Below are positions 26,564-35,274 of a stretch of 64,000 nt of DNA, piece by piece. Under the pieces are notes generated by a model. The model was not told the origin of the DNA, made no database searches, and was given only the letters and a program-made list of their open reading frames with translations. This stretch comes from an uncultured Clostridia bacterium (GTDB lineage: Bacteria > Bacillota > Clostridia > TANB77 > CAG-508), in contig CALXAA010000007.1 of NCBI GenBank assembly GCA_944386165.1, forward strand, positions 1 through 64,000. The letters run 5' to 3'. Position 1 is the stretch's first letter. Every line of letters starts with the position of its first letter. The position numbers were made by a program, and so were the translations under genes.

Positions 26564-27697
26564 TTATGAACAAATAATTATTGGTAATCTTTTGCCCAAT
26601 CTACTTAATAGTTCATTTGTAATAGTACCCGAATTTTGTGCAACTACTTCTGCTTTAATTTGTTTTTCCTCCCCTATTAAAGTAACAATATCACCATCTT
26701 CTATTTTGGTTAAGTTTGATACATCAATTACTAATTGGTCCATACAAATTCTTCCTATTATATTTACATAGTTTCCGTTTACTAAAACTTTAGCATTTTT
26801 ACCAGACAAATTTCGTGGATACCCATCTGCATAACCTATTCCAACTGTTGCAATTTTCATAGTTTTATCTGCTTTAAATATTCTTCCATAACTAACAGAT
26901 TCTCCTTGAGTTATTTCTTTTATACTCGTTATTCTTGCCTTTAATGATAATACAGGTTTTAAATTAACTTTTGTTTTTGTATTTTCATATTCATCACTAT
27001 AGACTCCATACATAATAATTCCTGGTCTTACATAATCACAATTTAATTCTGGATAATTTAATATTCCATAACTTGCTTGTATGTGTATTTTTCCTGTATC
27101 ATAGCCTAAATTTTGTAGTGTTTTTATGGTTTCAAAAAAATTTGTTATTTGTTTATTTGTAAATAATTTATCATCTTCTTTTAAACTATCTGATACACAA
27201 AGGTGACTATATGTTCCTAAAATTTCTAAATTTTTCATTTGATAAATTTCAATTAACTTATCAATATTTTTATAGCTTTCTCCAATTCTATTCATTCCTG
27301 TATTAATTTTTATGTGTACTTTCAGTTTTCCTTTTAAATCCATTTGGCTTATTCTTTTGGCATATTCATAATCTACTATTGTTTGAATTAAATTGTATTT
27401 TAATAAATAATCTATATTATTAAAATTAGTATATCCTAATATTAATATATTTCCTTTAATTCCCGCTTCTCGCAAAATTATTCCTTCTTCTAAAGTTGCA
27501 ACTGCAAAATCAGTTACTCCTACTTGATTTAATTTTTTAGATATTTCTGTCATTCCATGTCCATAAGCATTTGCTTTTACAACTGCCATAATTTTAGTTT
27601 GAGTTGGAATTATATTTTTTATTTGTGTTATATTATTTTCTAGATTATCTAAATTAATTTCAATCCATGCTCTGTTTTGTTTTAAATCTTTTTCCAT
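26564..27697 (-). CDS. vanT: Alanine/serine racemase, catalytic part of a split VanT
   Basis: This 377-residue PLP racemase of the Alr fold has the PLP lysine in VVKANAYGHG and the catalytic tyrosine region SVSYGRIFKADK followed by GIGYADGYPR. Its position after vanG and a VanT-type membrane domain suggests a D-serine-forming racemase rather than housekeeping Alr. ATG 27697 is in the A5 run (27701-27697) where the membrane-domain frame is lost. One A fewer fuses both into a protein of about 701 residues, close to the length of known VanT. A GTG at 27706 is an alternative start. Confidence 0.85.
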   Translation of the reverse strand: MEKDLKQNRAWIEINLDNLENNITQIKNIIPTQTKIMAVVKANAYGHGMTEISKKLNQVGVTDFAVATLEEGIILREAGIKGNILILGYTNFNNIDYLLKYNLIQTIVDYEYAKRISQMDLKGKLKVHIKINTGMNRIGESYKNIDKLIEIYQMKNLEILGTYSHLCVSDSLKEDDKLFTNKQITNFFETIKTLQNLGYDTGKIHIQASYGILNYPELNCDYVRPGIIMYGVYSDEYENTKTKVNLKPVLSLKARITSIKEITQGESVSYGRIFKADKTMKIATVGIGYADGYPRNLSGKNAKVLVNGNYVNIIGRICMDQLVIDVSNLTKIEDGDIVTLIGEEKQIKAEVVAQNSGTITNELLSRLGKRLPIIICS

Positions 27698-28670
27698 TTT
27701 TCTCACTCACTTTCTTTTTTTCTAAGATAATACTAAATATCAAACTTGAAATTACAACTAATAAGTAATGAATAATACTATTGTCTATCATTACATTTTG
27801 CATTTGTGTAATTTTAGCAATTCCTCTTACAACAATAATAAACATTGGATGAATTATATAAATTATAGTTGCTATATTTCTTAGTTGCTTATTATTTTCG
27901 TTTTTGTTTTGCAAAATAAAATTAAATATTCCTATCATTGTTGGAATTAGCATAAAATACATACTATCATGTCTTTGTAAATTGAAATGATGTAATATCA
28001 TTCCTTCTAAAATCATTAATACTAAAGATATAATAATAAATATTATATTGTCTCTTTTGCTTATTTTCCAATTTATATTTTTCATTATATATCCTAAATA
28101 CAAAAATATAGGAACATAAAACAAACCATTTCTTGTATAATCAAATATATTAAATATTGCATCATAAAAAGTTTTGGTTACACTCCATTTTTCTGCAATT
28201 CCAAAATAACTGTCTCCAAATAAACCAATTACATATAAAATTGAAACTAAAATTAGTCCATTTTTATTTTTGATATGTTTTATAATAAAATAAGTAATCC
28301 ATATTCCCAATATCAATGCTGGAAAATACCATAAGTGATAGAATGTTCCATCTATAAATATAGATTTTAAAATTCCTACAAAACTAATACCTTTTAGCTT
28401 ACCTGCATATATATTTACTGGTAAATATAATATCATACATAAGAAATATATTTTAGCTATTTTTTTGGTATATTTCATTAAACTCTTTTTATCTTGTATA
28501 GCTTTTGGTAGTACAAAATATCCTGTTATCATTAGAAAAATTGGTACACCTATTCTACAAAATATATGTGTAAAAACAAAGTCTAAGTTTTCATTAATAG
28601 AACTTAATGGATATGTATGAATTGCAACAATAAGAATAGAAGCAAATAATCTAAATTTATCTAAACTCAT
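27660..28670 (-). CDS. vanT: VanT-type N-terminal membrane domain (acyltransferase-3 fold)
   Basis: This 336-residue protein has about ten helices. It begins SLDKFRLFASILIVAIHTYP and contains RIGVPIFLMITGYF and HLWYFPALILGIW, the pattern of the acyltransferase-3-like membrane half of VanT serine racemases, thought to take part in serine uptake. Known VanT proteins carry the racemase on the same chain. Here the frame leaves the racemase at the A5 run and ends 38 bases later. It starts two bases after vanG. Confidence 0.85.
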   Translation of the reverse strand: MSLDKFRLFASILIVAIHTYPLSSINENLDFVFTHIFCRIGVPIFLMITGYFVLPKAIQDKKSLMKYTKKIAKIYFLCMILYLPVNIYAGKLKGISFVGILKSIFIDGTFYHLWYFPALILGIWITYFIIKHIKNKNGLILVSILYVIGLFGDSYFGIAEKWSVTKTFYDAIFNIFDYTRNGLFYVPIFLYLGYIMKNINWKISKRDNIIFIIISLVLMILEGMILHHFNLQRHDSMYFMLIPTMIGIFNFILQNKNENNKQLRNIATIIYIIHPMFIIVVRGIAKITQMQNVMIDNSIIHYLLVVISSLIFSIILEKKKVSEKNGKRFKTKQSMD

Positions 28671-28672
28671 TG

Positions 28673-29710
28673 TTATACCTCCAAACTAATTATTTTATCT
28701 ACAAGCTCTTCAAAACTCATTCCTATTTGTTTCATCATATTAGGATATCTACTATGTGAAGTAAACCCTGGTATTGTATTTATTTCATTAAAATAAATTT
28801 CATTATTTGGTGTTAAAAACATATCTACTCTTGCAAAATCTTTGCATTTTAATATTTTATAAATTTGTTTTGCTGTTTCTTTTGCCTTTTGAACTATTTC
28901 TTTATCTATTCTTGCAGGTACATGAATTTGTGAAGTTTTTAATGTGTATTTTTCAGTATAATTAAAAAATCCATTACTTAATTCAATTTCATCTATTTCT
29001 CCAACTATTAAGTCTTCATTTCCTAAAATAGCACATCCTATTTCTATACCATTAATATTTTCTTCTATAATTATTTCTGTATCATATTTTAAAGCCTCTT
29101 TTATAGCTTGTTCTATTTCTGTTTCATTTTCTATTCTTGTAATTCCAAATGATGAACCAGCTCTAACTGGTTTTACAAACAATGGAAAATTTAGTTTTTG
29201 GATTTCTTTATCTATGTCTTTTGTTTTACCATTTATTAAAATACTATTTGCAACTTTTATTCCATAACTTTGAACTAGTTTGTGTGATAAATATTTATCC
29301 ATACATAAACTAGATGAAAGTATATCACATCCTATAAGTGGAATTTCAGAGAGTTCTATTAATCCTTGAACTGTACCATCTTCTCCGTTTTTTCCATGAA
29401 GTACTGGGAAAATAGCATCTAATTTAATTAAATTTGTATTATTATTTTCAATTTCTATAATTCCCTTATCACTTTTACTACTTGAAATAACAACTTTTGT
29501 ACATTTTCCTTTTTGTAACCAATTATCATTTTTGATATTTTCTAAATCTCCTTCAAATTTAAACCAATCTCCCTCTTTTGTAATTCCAATTAATGTAATA
29601 TCATATTTTTCTTTATTTATATTAGTAATTACACTATATGCAGATTCTAATGATACATTATATTCTGGACTGCAACCTCCAAATATTACCCCTATTTTCT
29701 TTTTATTCAT
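28673..29710 (-). CDS. vanG: D-alanine--D-serine ligase, VanG type
   Basis: This 345-residue ATP-grasp ligase has FPVLHGKNGEDGTVQGL, IPLIGCDILSSSLCMDK, KPVRAGSSFGIT, the substrate-loop EKYTLKTSQ, and FNEINTIPGFTSHSRYPNMM. It closely follows VanG as I remember it, including EKYTLK, the loop linked to D-serine instead of D-lactate. The product would be D-Ala-D-Ser peptidoglycan ends with lowered vancomycin affinity. It diverges from vanRS across a 176-base control region. No D,D-peptidase gene is nearby. Confidence 0.88.
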   Translation of the reverse strand: MNKKKIGVIFGGCSPEYNVSLESAYSVITNINKEKYDITLIGITKEGDWFKFEGDLENIKNDNWLQKGKCTKVVISSSKSDKGIIEIENNNTNLIKLDAIFPVLHGKNGEDGTVQGLIELSEIPLIGCDILSSSLCMDKYLSHKLVQSYGIKVANSILINGKTKDIDKEIQKLNFPLFVKPVRAGSSFGITRIENETEIEQAIKEALKYDTEIIIEENINGIEIGCAILGNEDLIVGEIDEIELSNGFFNYTEKYTLKTSQIHVPARIDKEIVQKAKETAKQIYKILKCKDFARVDMFLTPNNEIYFNEINTIPGFTSHSRYPNMMKQIGMSFEELVDKIISLEV

Positions 29711-29736
29711 TTTTTATTTCCTCACTTTCTAATATA

Positions 29737-29742
29737 AGTATA
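29737..29742 (-). promoter_or_regulatory. -10 element of the vanG operon
   Basis: TATACT reads on the minus strand about 27 bases before the vanG start. No -35 box is visible at the normal distance, but three regulator-like repeats lie 50-80 bases upstream, which suggests activation. Confidence 0.45.
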
Positions 29743-29794
29743 AATTTATTTATTATTTTATTTTTTACTTTTTTATAAATATAGTCTTAATTTT

Positions 29795-29823
29795 TTCTTA
29801 CAAATTCTTACGATTTTCTTACA
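29795..29823. promoter_or_regulatory. Candidate VanR binding repeats between vanG and vanR
   Basis: TTCTTAC occurs three times in tandem, at 29795, 29805 and 29816, at spacings of 10 and 11 bases. On the minus strand the middle copy reads TCGTAAGAA, matching the first nine positions of the TCGTANGAAA core known for VanR boxes. The array lies between the divergent vanG and vanR genes. Confidence 0.6.
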
Positions 29824-29860
29824 ATTTGCTATTTTTTATGTTTCTTTGTCTATTTCGTGG

Positions 29861-29866
29861 TATAAT
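29861..29866 (+). promoter_or_regulatory. -10 element of vanRS
   Basis: TATAAT lies 20 bases before the vanR ATG, and GGAGG lies between them. The -35 region is poor, and the regulator repeats lie about 40-65 bases upstream, compatible with autoactivation. Confidence 0.6.
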
Positions 29867-29886
29867 TTTTATGGAGGAAATATAAA

Positions 29887-30579
29887 ATGAGTTATAATAT
29901 TTTAGTTTTAGATGACGAAAAAGAAATAGCTGACTTAATTGAACTTTATTTAAAAAGTGAAAATTATAGTGTTTATAAATTTTATGATTCTGAAAGTGCT
30001 TTAAAATGCATTGAAAAAATAAATTTAGATATGGCAATTTTAGATGTTATGCTACCTGATATAGATGGATTTTCTATTTGTAAAAAAATTCGTGAAAAAT
30101 ATAATTTTCCAGTTATTATGCTAACAGCAAAAGTAGATGATATTTCTAAAATAGAAGGATTAAGTATTGGCGCAGATGATTATATTACAAAACCTTTTAA
30201 TCCATTAGAAGTTGTTGCTAGAGTAAAATCTGCTTTAAGAAGATATCATAATTATAATAAAGAACAAGATGATAAAGATATAATTGAATTTTTAGGATTA
30301 AGTATGAATAAAAAAAATCATAAATGTATTTTATATAATGAAGAATTAAATTTAACTCCAATTGAGTTTTCTATTCTTTGGTATTTATGCAAAAATAGAG
30401 GTAAAGTTGTAAGTTCTGAAGAACTTTTTTCAAATGTTTGGGGTGAAAAATATTTAGATTGTAATAATACTGTTATGGTACATATTAAAAGGTTGAGAGA
30501 AAAAATGCATGAAAAACCAAAAAATCCAAAATTTATAAAAACTGTTTGGGGTGTTGGATATGAAATCGAAAAAGAATAA
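29887..30579 (+). CDS. vanR: VanR-like OmpR-family response regulator
   Basis: This 230-residue regulator has LDDEKEI, phospho-aspartate in MAILDVMLPDIDG, the conserved TKPFNPLE lysine, and a winged helix with NNTVMVHIKRLREKM and TVWGVGYEI. These are typical of VanR proteins. It is one of few plus-strand genes in the window and diverges from vanG. GGAGG lies seven bases before the ATG. It overlaps the kinase gene. Confidence 0.9.
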   Translation: MSYNILVLDDEKEIADLIELYLKSENYSVYKFYDSESALKCIEKINLDMAILDVMLPDIDGFSICKKIREKYNFPVIMLTAKVDDISKIEGLSIGADDYITKPFNPLEVVARVKSALRRYHNYNKEQDDKDIIEFLGLSMNKKNHKCILYNEELNLTPIEFSILWYLCKNRGKVVSSEELFSNVWGEKYLDCNNTVMVHIKRLREKMHEKPKNPKFIKTVWGVGYEIEKE

Positions 30580-31687
30580 TATTTTAGAAAATAAACTTCT
30601 ACTAAAAACTTTTAGAAACTTTATTTTACAAGTTGTTGCTTGTATAATTATTATTCCAATAATATTTCTTATTATTGCCGAAATTTTTAGCAGAATAGAT
30701 TTTGAATGGTTATATCATATTTTTCCAAATTTTTATTATTTTGCTCGAAGTTGTTTTAATTATTTATTTGATTATGGAATAATATTTTTTGTTATTGCTA
30801 TAGCTTGGATACTAGCTTGCACTGCATTAACTTATAAATTATTGAAAAAAGTATTTTCATATATTGATGAAGTAGCTATAGCCTCTAAACAATTATTAGA
30901 TAAAAATGTAGAATATATTCGACTTTCTCCAGAATTAGAAGATATTAGTATTCAAATGAATCATTTAAAAAGCGAATTTGTTAAGAATGAAAGAACTGCT
31001 AGAGAAAGTGAGCAAAAGAAAAATGATTTAATTGTTTATTTAGCACATGACCTAAAAACTCCTCTAACATCTGTTATTGGCTATCTAGAATTATTAAAAG
31101 AAAGTCCAGATTTACCAATAGAGCAAAGAATAAAGTATACTGGTATTACACTGGATAAGGCCTATCGACTTGAAGAATTGATGAATGAATTTTTTGAAAT
31201 TGCAAGATTTAATGATACAAAAATTGTACTTATGAAAAAAAATCTTAATTTAAAGTTTATGTTAGAACAAATTATTGATGAATTCTATCCTATGACAAAT
31301 GAACAAAGTAAAAAAATAGTAATAAATTGCGATGATGATATAACTTGTTATGCTGATCCAGACAAACTTTCTAGAGTATTTAATAATGTAATTAAAAATG
31401 CAATTTCTTATAGTTTTGAAAATACAGAAATAAACATAAATGCTTTATGTATAGATGATATGATTACTGTTTCTATTCAAAATGAAGGATATACAATACC
31501 AGAAGATAAACTTAATTCTATTTTTGAAAAATTTTATAGATTGGATGATTCAAGAAAAACTTCTGGTGGTGGTGCCGGTCTTGGTCTTGCTATTGCTAAA
31601 GAAATTATTAGTTTACATGGTGGAACTATAACAGCTGAAAGTAAAAATAATATTACTACATTTACTTTAAAGTTTCCAAAAGTATAA
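30557..31687 (+). CDS. vanS: VanS-like sensor histidine kinase
   Basis: This 376-residue kinase has two N-terminal helices around an extracellular loop of about 35 residues, a HAMP-like linker, the H-box YLAHDLKTPLTSVIGYLELL, NVIKNAISYS, FEKFYRLDDSRKTSGGGAG and GLGLAIAKEII. It resembles VanS of vanG and vanB type clusters. It overlaps vanR by 23 bases. ATG 30557 is used; a TTG six bases earlier is possible. Confidence 0.9.
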   Translation, partial: DMKSKKNNILENKLLLKTFRNFILQVVACIIIIPIIFLIIAEIFSRIDFEWLYHIFPNFYYFARSCFNYLFDYGIIFFVIAIAWILACTALTYKLLKKVFSYIDEVAIASKQLLDKNVEYIRLSPELEDISIQMNHLKSEFVKNERTARESEQKKNDLIVYLAHDLKTPLTSVIGYLELLKESPDLPIEQRIKYTGITLDKAYRLEELMNEFFEIARFNDTKIVLMKKNLNLKFMLEQIIDEFYPMTNEQSKKIVINCDDDITCYADPDKLSRVFNNVIKNAISYSFENTEININALCIDDMITVSIQNEGYTIPEDKLNSIFEKFYRLDDSRKTSGGGAGLGLAIAKEIISLHGGTITAESKNNITTFTLKFPKV

Positions 31688-31696
31688 AAAGTAAAA

Positions 31697-31732
31697 TAGC
31701 AGATTAAGTATATTTGATTACATAATCTGCTA
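31697..31732. terminator. Bidirectional terminator between vanS and the permease remnant
   Basis: TAGCAGATTA (31697-31706) pairs perfectly with TAATCTGCTA (31723-31732). A T-rich run follows on the plus strand and an A/T-rich run on the other, so it can serve the two convergent genes. Confidence 0.8.
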
Positions 31733-31739
31733 TATATTT

Positions 31740-32138
31740 TTATTCTTCTTTATTTTGATAAATTCTGTAAGATATTTTATATGATACAAAATACATAATT
31801 ATCATTGTCGCAATTAATAATATAAGTCCAAATCTATTTATCAAATTTTCTACCATTTCCATATCTATACTAAAATTAGATTGTTTAATCAAAAAACCAG
31901 CACCAGTAGCAATAATAATTATGATAAATAATAATACAAACATCTGAACTCTACCTTTTTCTGCTCCCCACTTGTATACACTTGGAATTTGTATTGCTTG
32001 TATAAAAGCTATAGCCCACATTCCACCTAATGTAGTATTAATTAAACTTTCATAATCAATGTTAATAATATTTTCTGGTCTTACATAATTTATAACATTT
32101 GCAACAATTGCTGTTAAGAGAAAACCTAATAATCCTCC
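31740..32138 (-). pseudogene. ABC-2 permease C-terminal remnant
   Basis: The longest ATG ORF here is 93 residues (start 32021), but the frame is open further, to a TGA at 32141-32139, encoding another 39 or so residues of the same membrane protein (GGLLGFLLTAIV..., then INTTLGGMWAIAF). Together this is the last 130 residues of an ABC-2 permease of the kind found in GntR-ATPase-permease operons. The missing N-terminus and ATPase, and the junction directly at the GntR stop codon, show an internal deletion. No ATG starts the long frame. Confidence 0.7.
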
Positions 32139-32503
32139 TCAAAAATCATTTTAAATAATTCTTTAATTTCTTCTTCAGAAATGTTTGATATTTTAGAAAT
32201 ATCATAAATCTTTTCTATGTATTCTTGTATTTCTTTTAGTTTTTCTTCTCTAATCAGTTCTATGTTCTTAGGAGCAACAAAACTCCCTTTACCCTGCACA
32301 GTTTTTATATATCCCTCTTCTTCTAATTCATCATAAGCTTTTTTTACTGTTAAAAAACTAATTTTTAAGTCATTTGCCATGCTTCTTACAGAAGGTAAAG
32401 TGTCTTCTTCTTTTAATTCATTTGTAAATATTGCTTGTTTTATTGCTGTTTTTATTTGTTCATAAATCGGTGTACTGCTATTGTTACTTATTATTATATT
32501 CAT
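32126..32503 (-). CDS. GntR-family (YtrA-type) transcriptional regulator
   Basis: This 125-residue short GntR repressor has PIYEQIKTAIKQAIFTNEL, LPSVRSMANDLKISFLTVKKAYDELE and EGYIKTVQGKGSF. It has a winged helix with a short C-terminal dimer arm and no effector domain, as in YtrA. Such regulators normally control a following ABC operon, of which only a permease fragment remains here. ATG 32503 has GAGGTG nine bases upstream; the GTG at 32512 lies inside that site. Confidence 0.9.
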   Translation of the reverse strand: MNIIISNNSSTPIYEQIKTAIKQAIFTNELKEEDTLPSVRSMANDLKISFLTVKKAYDELEEEGYIKTVQGKGSFVAPKNIELIREEKLKEIQEYIEKIYDISKISNISEEEIKELFKMIFEEDY

Positions 32504-32527
32504 TTTTTTCACCTCACTGTTATCTAC

Positions 32528-32548
32528 TGTTATATTTATATAATAACA
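32528..32548 (-). promoter_or_regulatory. Candidate GntR autoregulatory palindrome
   Basis: TGTTAT and ATAACA form arms around a nine-base A/T spacer, about 30 bases upstream of the GntR start and downstream of a TTGACA (minus strand, near 32565). Further TGTTAT-like half sites flank it. The position over the likely -10 region suits an autorepressor. Confidence 0.45.
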
Positions 32549-32637
32549 CTATATAACAATATGTCAATATTTTTATAAAATTTTTTTATAAAAAAAAATA
32601 AGACTAGTACATTTTCTAGTCTTATTTGAACATTTAA

Positions 32638-33606
32638 TTATATCATGCAAATCATATAAATGAAGTAAATAATCATCATAAAAATCCCTACTTTTCGGTT
32701 TAATTCATTTTTTTTATTTTTTCTTGCAATCCATTGTAAAAAATAAGTTATAACAATCAAAACAATAATACTTCTATTAAAATCAGATATAAATGTTAAA
32801 GGATTTATTACTGCCCCTAAACCTATTAAAAGGCATAAATTTAAGATGTTAGACCCTGTTAAATTTCCAATCAATAAATCTGTTTCATTTTTTCTACCTG
32901 CTATTATTCCTGTTATTATCTCAGGTAATGCTGTTCCTATAGCTACTATAGTCATTCCTATAAATTTTTCAGACAGTCCTAGTTTTGTTGCAATAGATAT
33001 ACTACTGTTTACAACAAAGTCAGATCCAAATTTTAGTCCCAATATTCCTACAATTAAGAAAATTGCTATTTTAAAAATTGATTTTTCTTCTTTAGATTCT
33101 ACATCTTTTATAATTTCTTCATCAATTTTCTTGTCTTTTATGGCCCTTTCTTCATATATTGTAAAAATAATATATGCTAATGTACAAAATAGTAGTATAA
33201 CTCCTTGTCCTCTAGTAATTATGTGATTATCTCCTACTTTGTTTGTATTTCCTAAAAATAGTAGTAATATCATAGCAGCTATTCCTATAGGAAGATGTTT
33301 GTTAACAATTCTTTTATCAAATTTTACAGGTCTTATTATACTTGAAATTCCAATTACTAGTAAAAAATTGCAAATACAACTACCAATTGCATTTCCTATA
33401 ATTAAATCAGAATGTCCTTCTGCAGATGATGTAATTGTGATAAAGATTTCTGGTAATGATGTTCCTACTGCAACTATTGTTAGTCCAATTAGCATTTCAG
33501 ATAATCCAAACTTTTTTGCAATACTGGTTGCTGCTTTTACTAATAAATCAGCACCCTTGACTAAGAAAATAAAACCTACAATTATTATTATTAGTTCTTT
33601 TATCAA
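32638..33606 (-). CDS. CaCA-family cation/calcium exchanger (YrbG-like)
   Basis: This 322-residue membrane antiporter has two inverted alpha-repeats: GTSLPEIFIT with GNAIGSCICNFLLVIG in the first half and GTALPEIITG with GNLTGSNILNLCLLIG in the second. These carry the ion-binding glutamates of Na/Ca exchangers. The start is a TTG at 33606 with GGAG eight bases upstream; the next in-frame ATG is inside the first repeat, so TTG is probably the true start. Confidence 0.9.
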   Translation of the reverse strand: MIKELIIIIVGFIFLVKGADLLVKAATSIAKKFGLSEMLIGLTIVAVGTSLPEIFITITSSAEGHSDLIIGNAIGSCICNFLLVIGISSIIRPVKFDKRIVNKHLPIGIAAMILLLFLGNTNKVGDNHIITRGQGVILLFCTLAYIIFTIYEERAIKDKKIDEEIIKDVESKEEKSIFKIAIFLIVGILGLKFGSDFVVNSSISIATKLGLSEKFIGMTIVAIGTALPEIITGIIAGRKNETDLLIGNLTGSNILNLCLLIGLGAVINPLTFISDFNRSIIVLIVITYFLQWIARKNKKNELNRKVGIFMMIIYFIYMICMI

Positions 33607-33646
33607 AAATTCTTCTCCTTCATTTATAACTATATTTCTTTATAGT

Positions 33647-34723
33647 TTATTTAATATACTCGTTTAAAGGTTTTACTCTATAATTTAATTCTCCAAACTC
33701 ACATGTTGGAACATATCCTGGTTTTGAATTTATTACATCTGGTATTCTGTTTACTACAGAAGCACATGTAAGTTCTACTGTTGCTGGTTTTTCTACAACA
33801 ATTGTTGTATCTGGCTCTCCATAAATTGTCCATTCATTTCTATCAAATTCATCAGGTGCATAAACTTTACCTATACATTCACTTTCTATTGTTATTCCTT
33901 CTTCAGTTTCTGTTGTAACAACTGCACTCATTCCTGTGGCATCTCCAGCTTTTACTGTCATATTTAAAGTTGAAGAAAATAGATCTTCTTTATAAGTTTG
34001 TGGTACACATTTTTGTGTTTGAGATTTAATTGTTAGTCCTAATTTTTCACATAACCATCCATTTACATTCCACATATATGATGGTGAGTATTCTCCACTA
34101 TTTATTAATTTATTTCTATCTTCATCACTCATTCTGTCAACTGAAGCAATTTCTTTGTCAAATTGTTCTAATGATAATCCTGCTCCATGAGCTTTTGCAA
34201 GTGCAATTCCGTATTCTTCTACATTATAACTTGAGCTTCCTTTTATTTTTGTGATTTTTTGTGTAGAACCTGCTATTGATGATATTAATTGTCCCCAATA
34301 TATATCTTGATATCCGCTTCCTGTAATTGTACAGTTATTCTTTTTAGCTAATTCATCTAATCTTTTTGTTATTCCTGGGTTTGAATTTGCAGGATAAAAT
34401 GCTTCTTCACATGTAGTTATTGCATTTACTCCAAGTTCAGCACATAACATTAATGCATCTTGAACATCTTTAATTAAACTCATTGTTGTAACTATAACAA
34501 TATCTGGTTTTGTTTCTTCAATCATTTGTCTTGCTTGTTCTGTGCCTACAATTTTTATTCCTTTATTTTCTGTTCCAAGTATTTCTCCAATGTCTTTTCC
34601 TATGACATTTGGATTAATGTCAACAGCTCCTACTATTTCTCCACCTTTTTCATACACATATCTCATTGTGTATAAACTCATTTTGCCAACTCCATATTGA
34701 ACAACTTTTACTTTTCTTTCCAT
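33647..34723 (-). CDS. 2,4-diaminopentanoate dehydrogenase-like oxidoreductase
   Basis: This 358-residue NAD(P)-binding protein begins KVKVVQYGVGKMSLYTMRYV, continues with VDINPNVIGKDIGE and ITTCEEAFYPANSN, and ends with a DapB-like second domain. This layout is found in the dihydrodipicolinate-reductase-like family that includes 2,4-diaminopentanoate dehydrogenase of clostridial ornithine degradation. The other genes of that pathway are not in the window, so the substrate is uncertain. GGAGGTT precedes the ATG. Confidence 0.65.
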   Translation of the reverse strand: MERKVKVVQYGVGKMSLYTMRYVYEKGGEIVGAVDINPNVIGKDIGEILGTENKGIKIVGTEQARQMIEETKPDIVIVTTMSLIKDVQDALMLCAELGVNAITTCEEAFYPANSNPGITKRLDELAKKNNCTITGSGYQDIYWGQLISSIAGSTQKITKIKGSSSYNVEEYGIALAKAHGAGLSLEQFDKEIASVDRMSDEDRNKLINSGEYSPSYMWNVNGWLCEKLGLTIKSQTQKCVPQTYKEDLFSSTLNMTVKAGDATGMSAVVTTETEEGITIESECIGKVYAPDEFDRNEWTIYGEPDTTIVVEKPATVELTCASVVNRIPDVINSKPGYVPTCEFGELNYRVKPLNEYIK

Positions 34724-34782
34724 AAAGTGAACCTCCTATATTTTTTTATTATATTATTTACCAATTTGGTAAAATTTATAAA

Positions 34783-35220
34783 CTATTTTTCTATAATAAT
34801 AGTTACTGGTCCATCATTAAGTAATTCAACTTTCATATCTGCTCCAAATATTCCTTTTTGTACTTCTATATTATTTGATTGACATTGATTACAAAAGTAT
34901 TCATATAATGGGATTGCTTCCTCTGGTCTTGCAGCTTCAATAAATGATGGTCTATTTCCTTGTGTGCAATCTCCATATAATGTAAATTGTGATACTATTA
35001 GTAGTTTTCCATTTACTTCTTTTAAACTTAAATTCATTTTGTCATTTTCATCAGTAAATATTCTTAAGTTGCATAATTTTTTTGCTAAGTAATCTGCTTG
35101 TTCTTTAGTATCTCCTTTTTTTATTCCAATTAAAACCAAAAAACCATTATCAATTTTTCCTACAATATTTCCTTCTACTTTTACACTTGCTTCTTTTACT
35201 CTTTGTATAACTAGTTTCAT
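34783..35220 (-). CDS. dtd: D-aminoacyl-tRNA deacylase
   Basis: This 145-residue enzyme removes D-amino acids wrongly attached to tRNA. Landmarks are MKLVIQRVKEASV at the start, LLIVSQFTLYGD with the SQFTL motif, and a C-terminal NDGPVTIII with the cross-subunit GP motif. The length is typical. Its presence near a D-serine-producing cluster is suggestive, but dtd is nearly universal. Confidence 0.95.
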   Translation of the reverse strand: MKLVIQRVKEASVKVEGNIVGKIDNGFLVLIGIKKGDTKEQADYLAKKLCNLRIFTDENDKMNLSLKEVNGKLLIVSQFTLYGDCTQGNRPSFIEAARPEEAIPLYEYFCNQCQSNNIEVQKGIFGADMKVELLNDGPVTIIIEK

Positions 35221-35274
35221 TATTGCTTGTATTCCTTCCTTAAGTCAGCAATTTAAATTGCATTTATATGAAGT

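Noticed and set aside
26564..27697. Housekeeping alanine racemase (alr)
   Set aside because: The motifs alone would fit alr, but the position directly after vanG and a VanT-type membrane domain, and the one-base fusion that gives VanT length, favour the VanT racemase domain.
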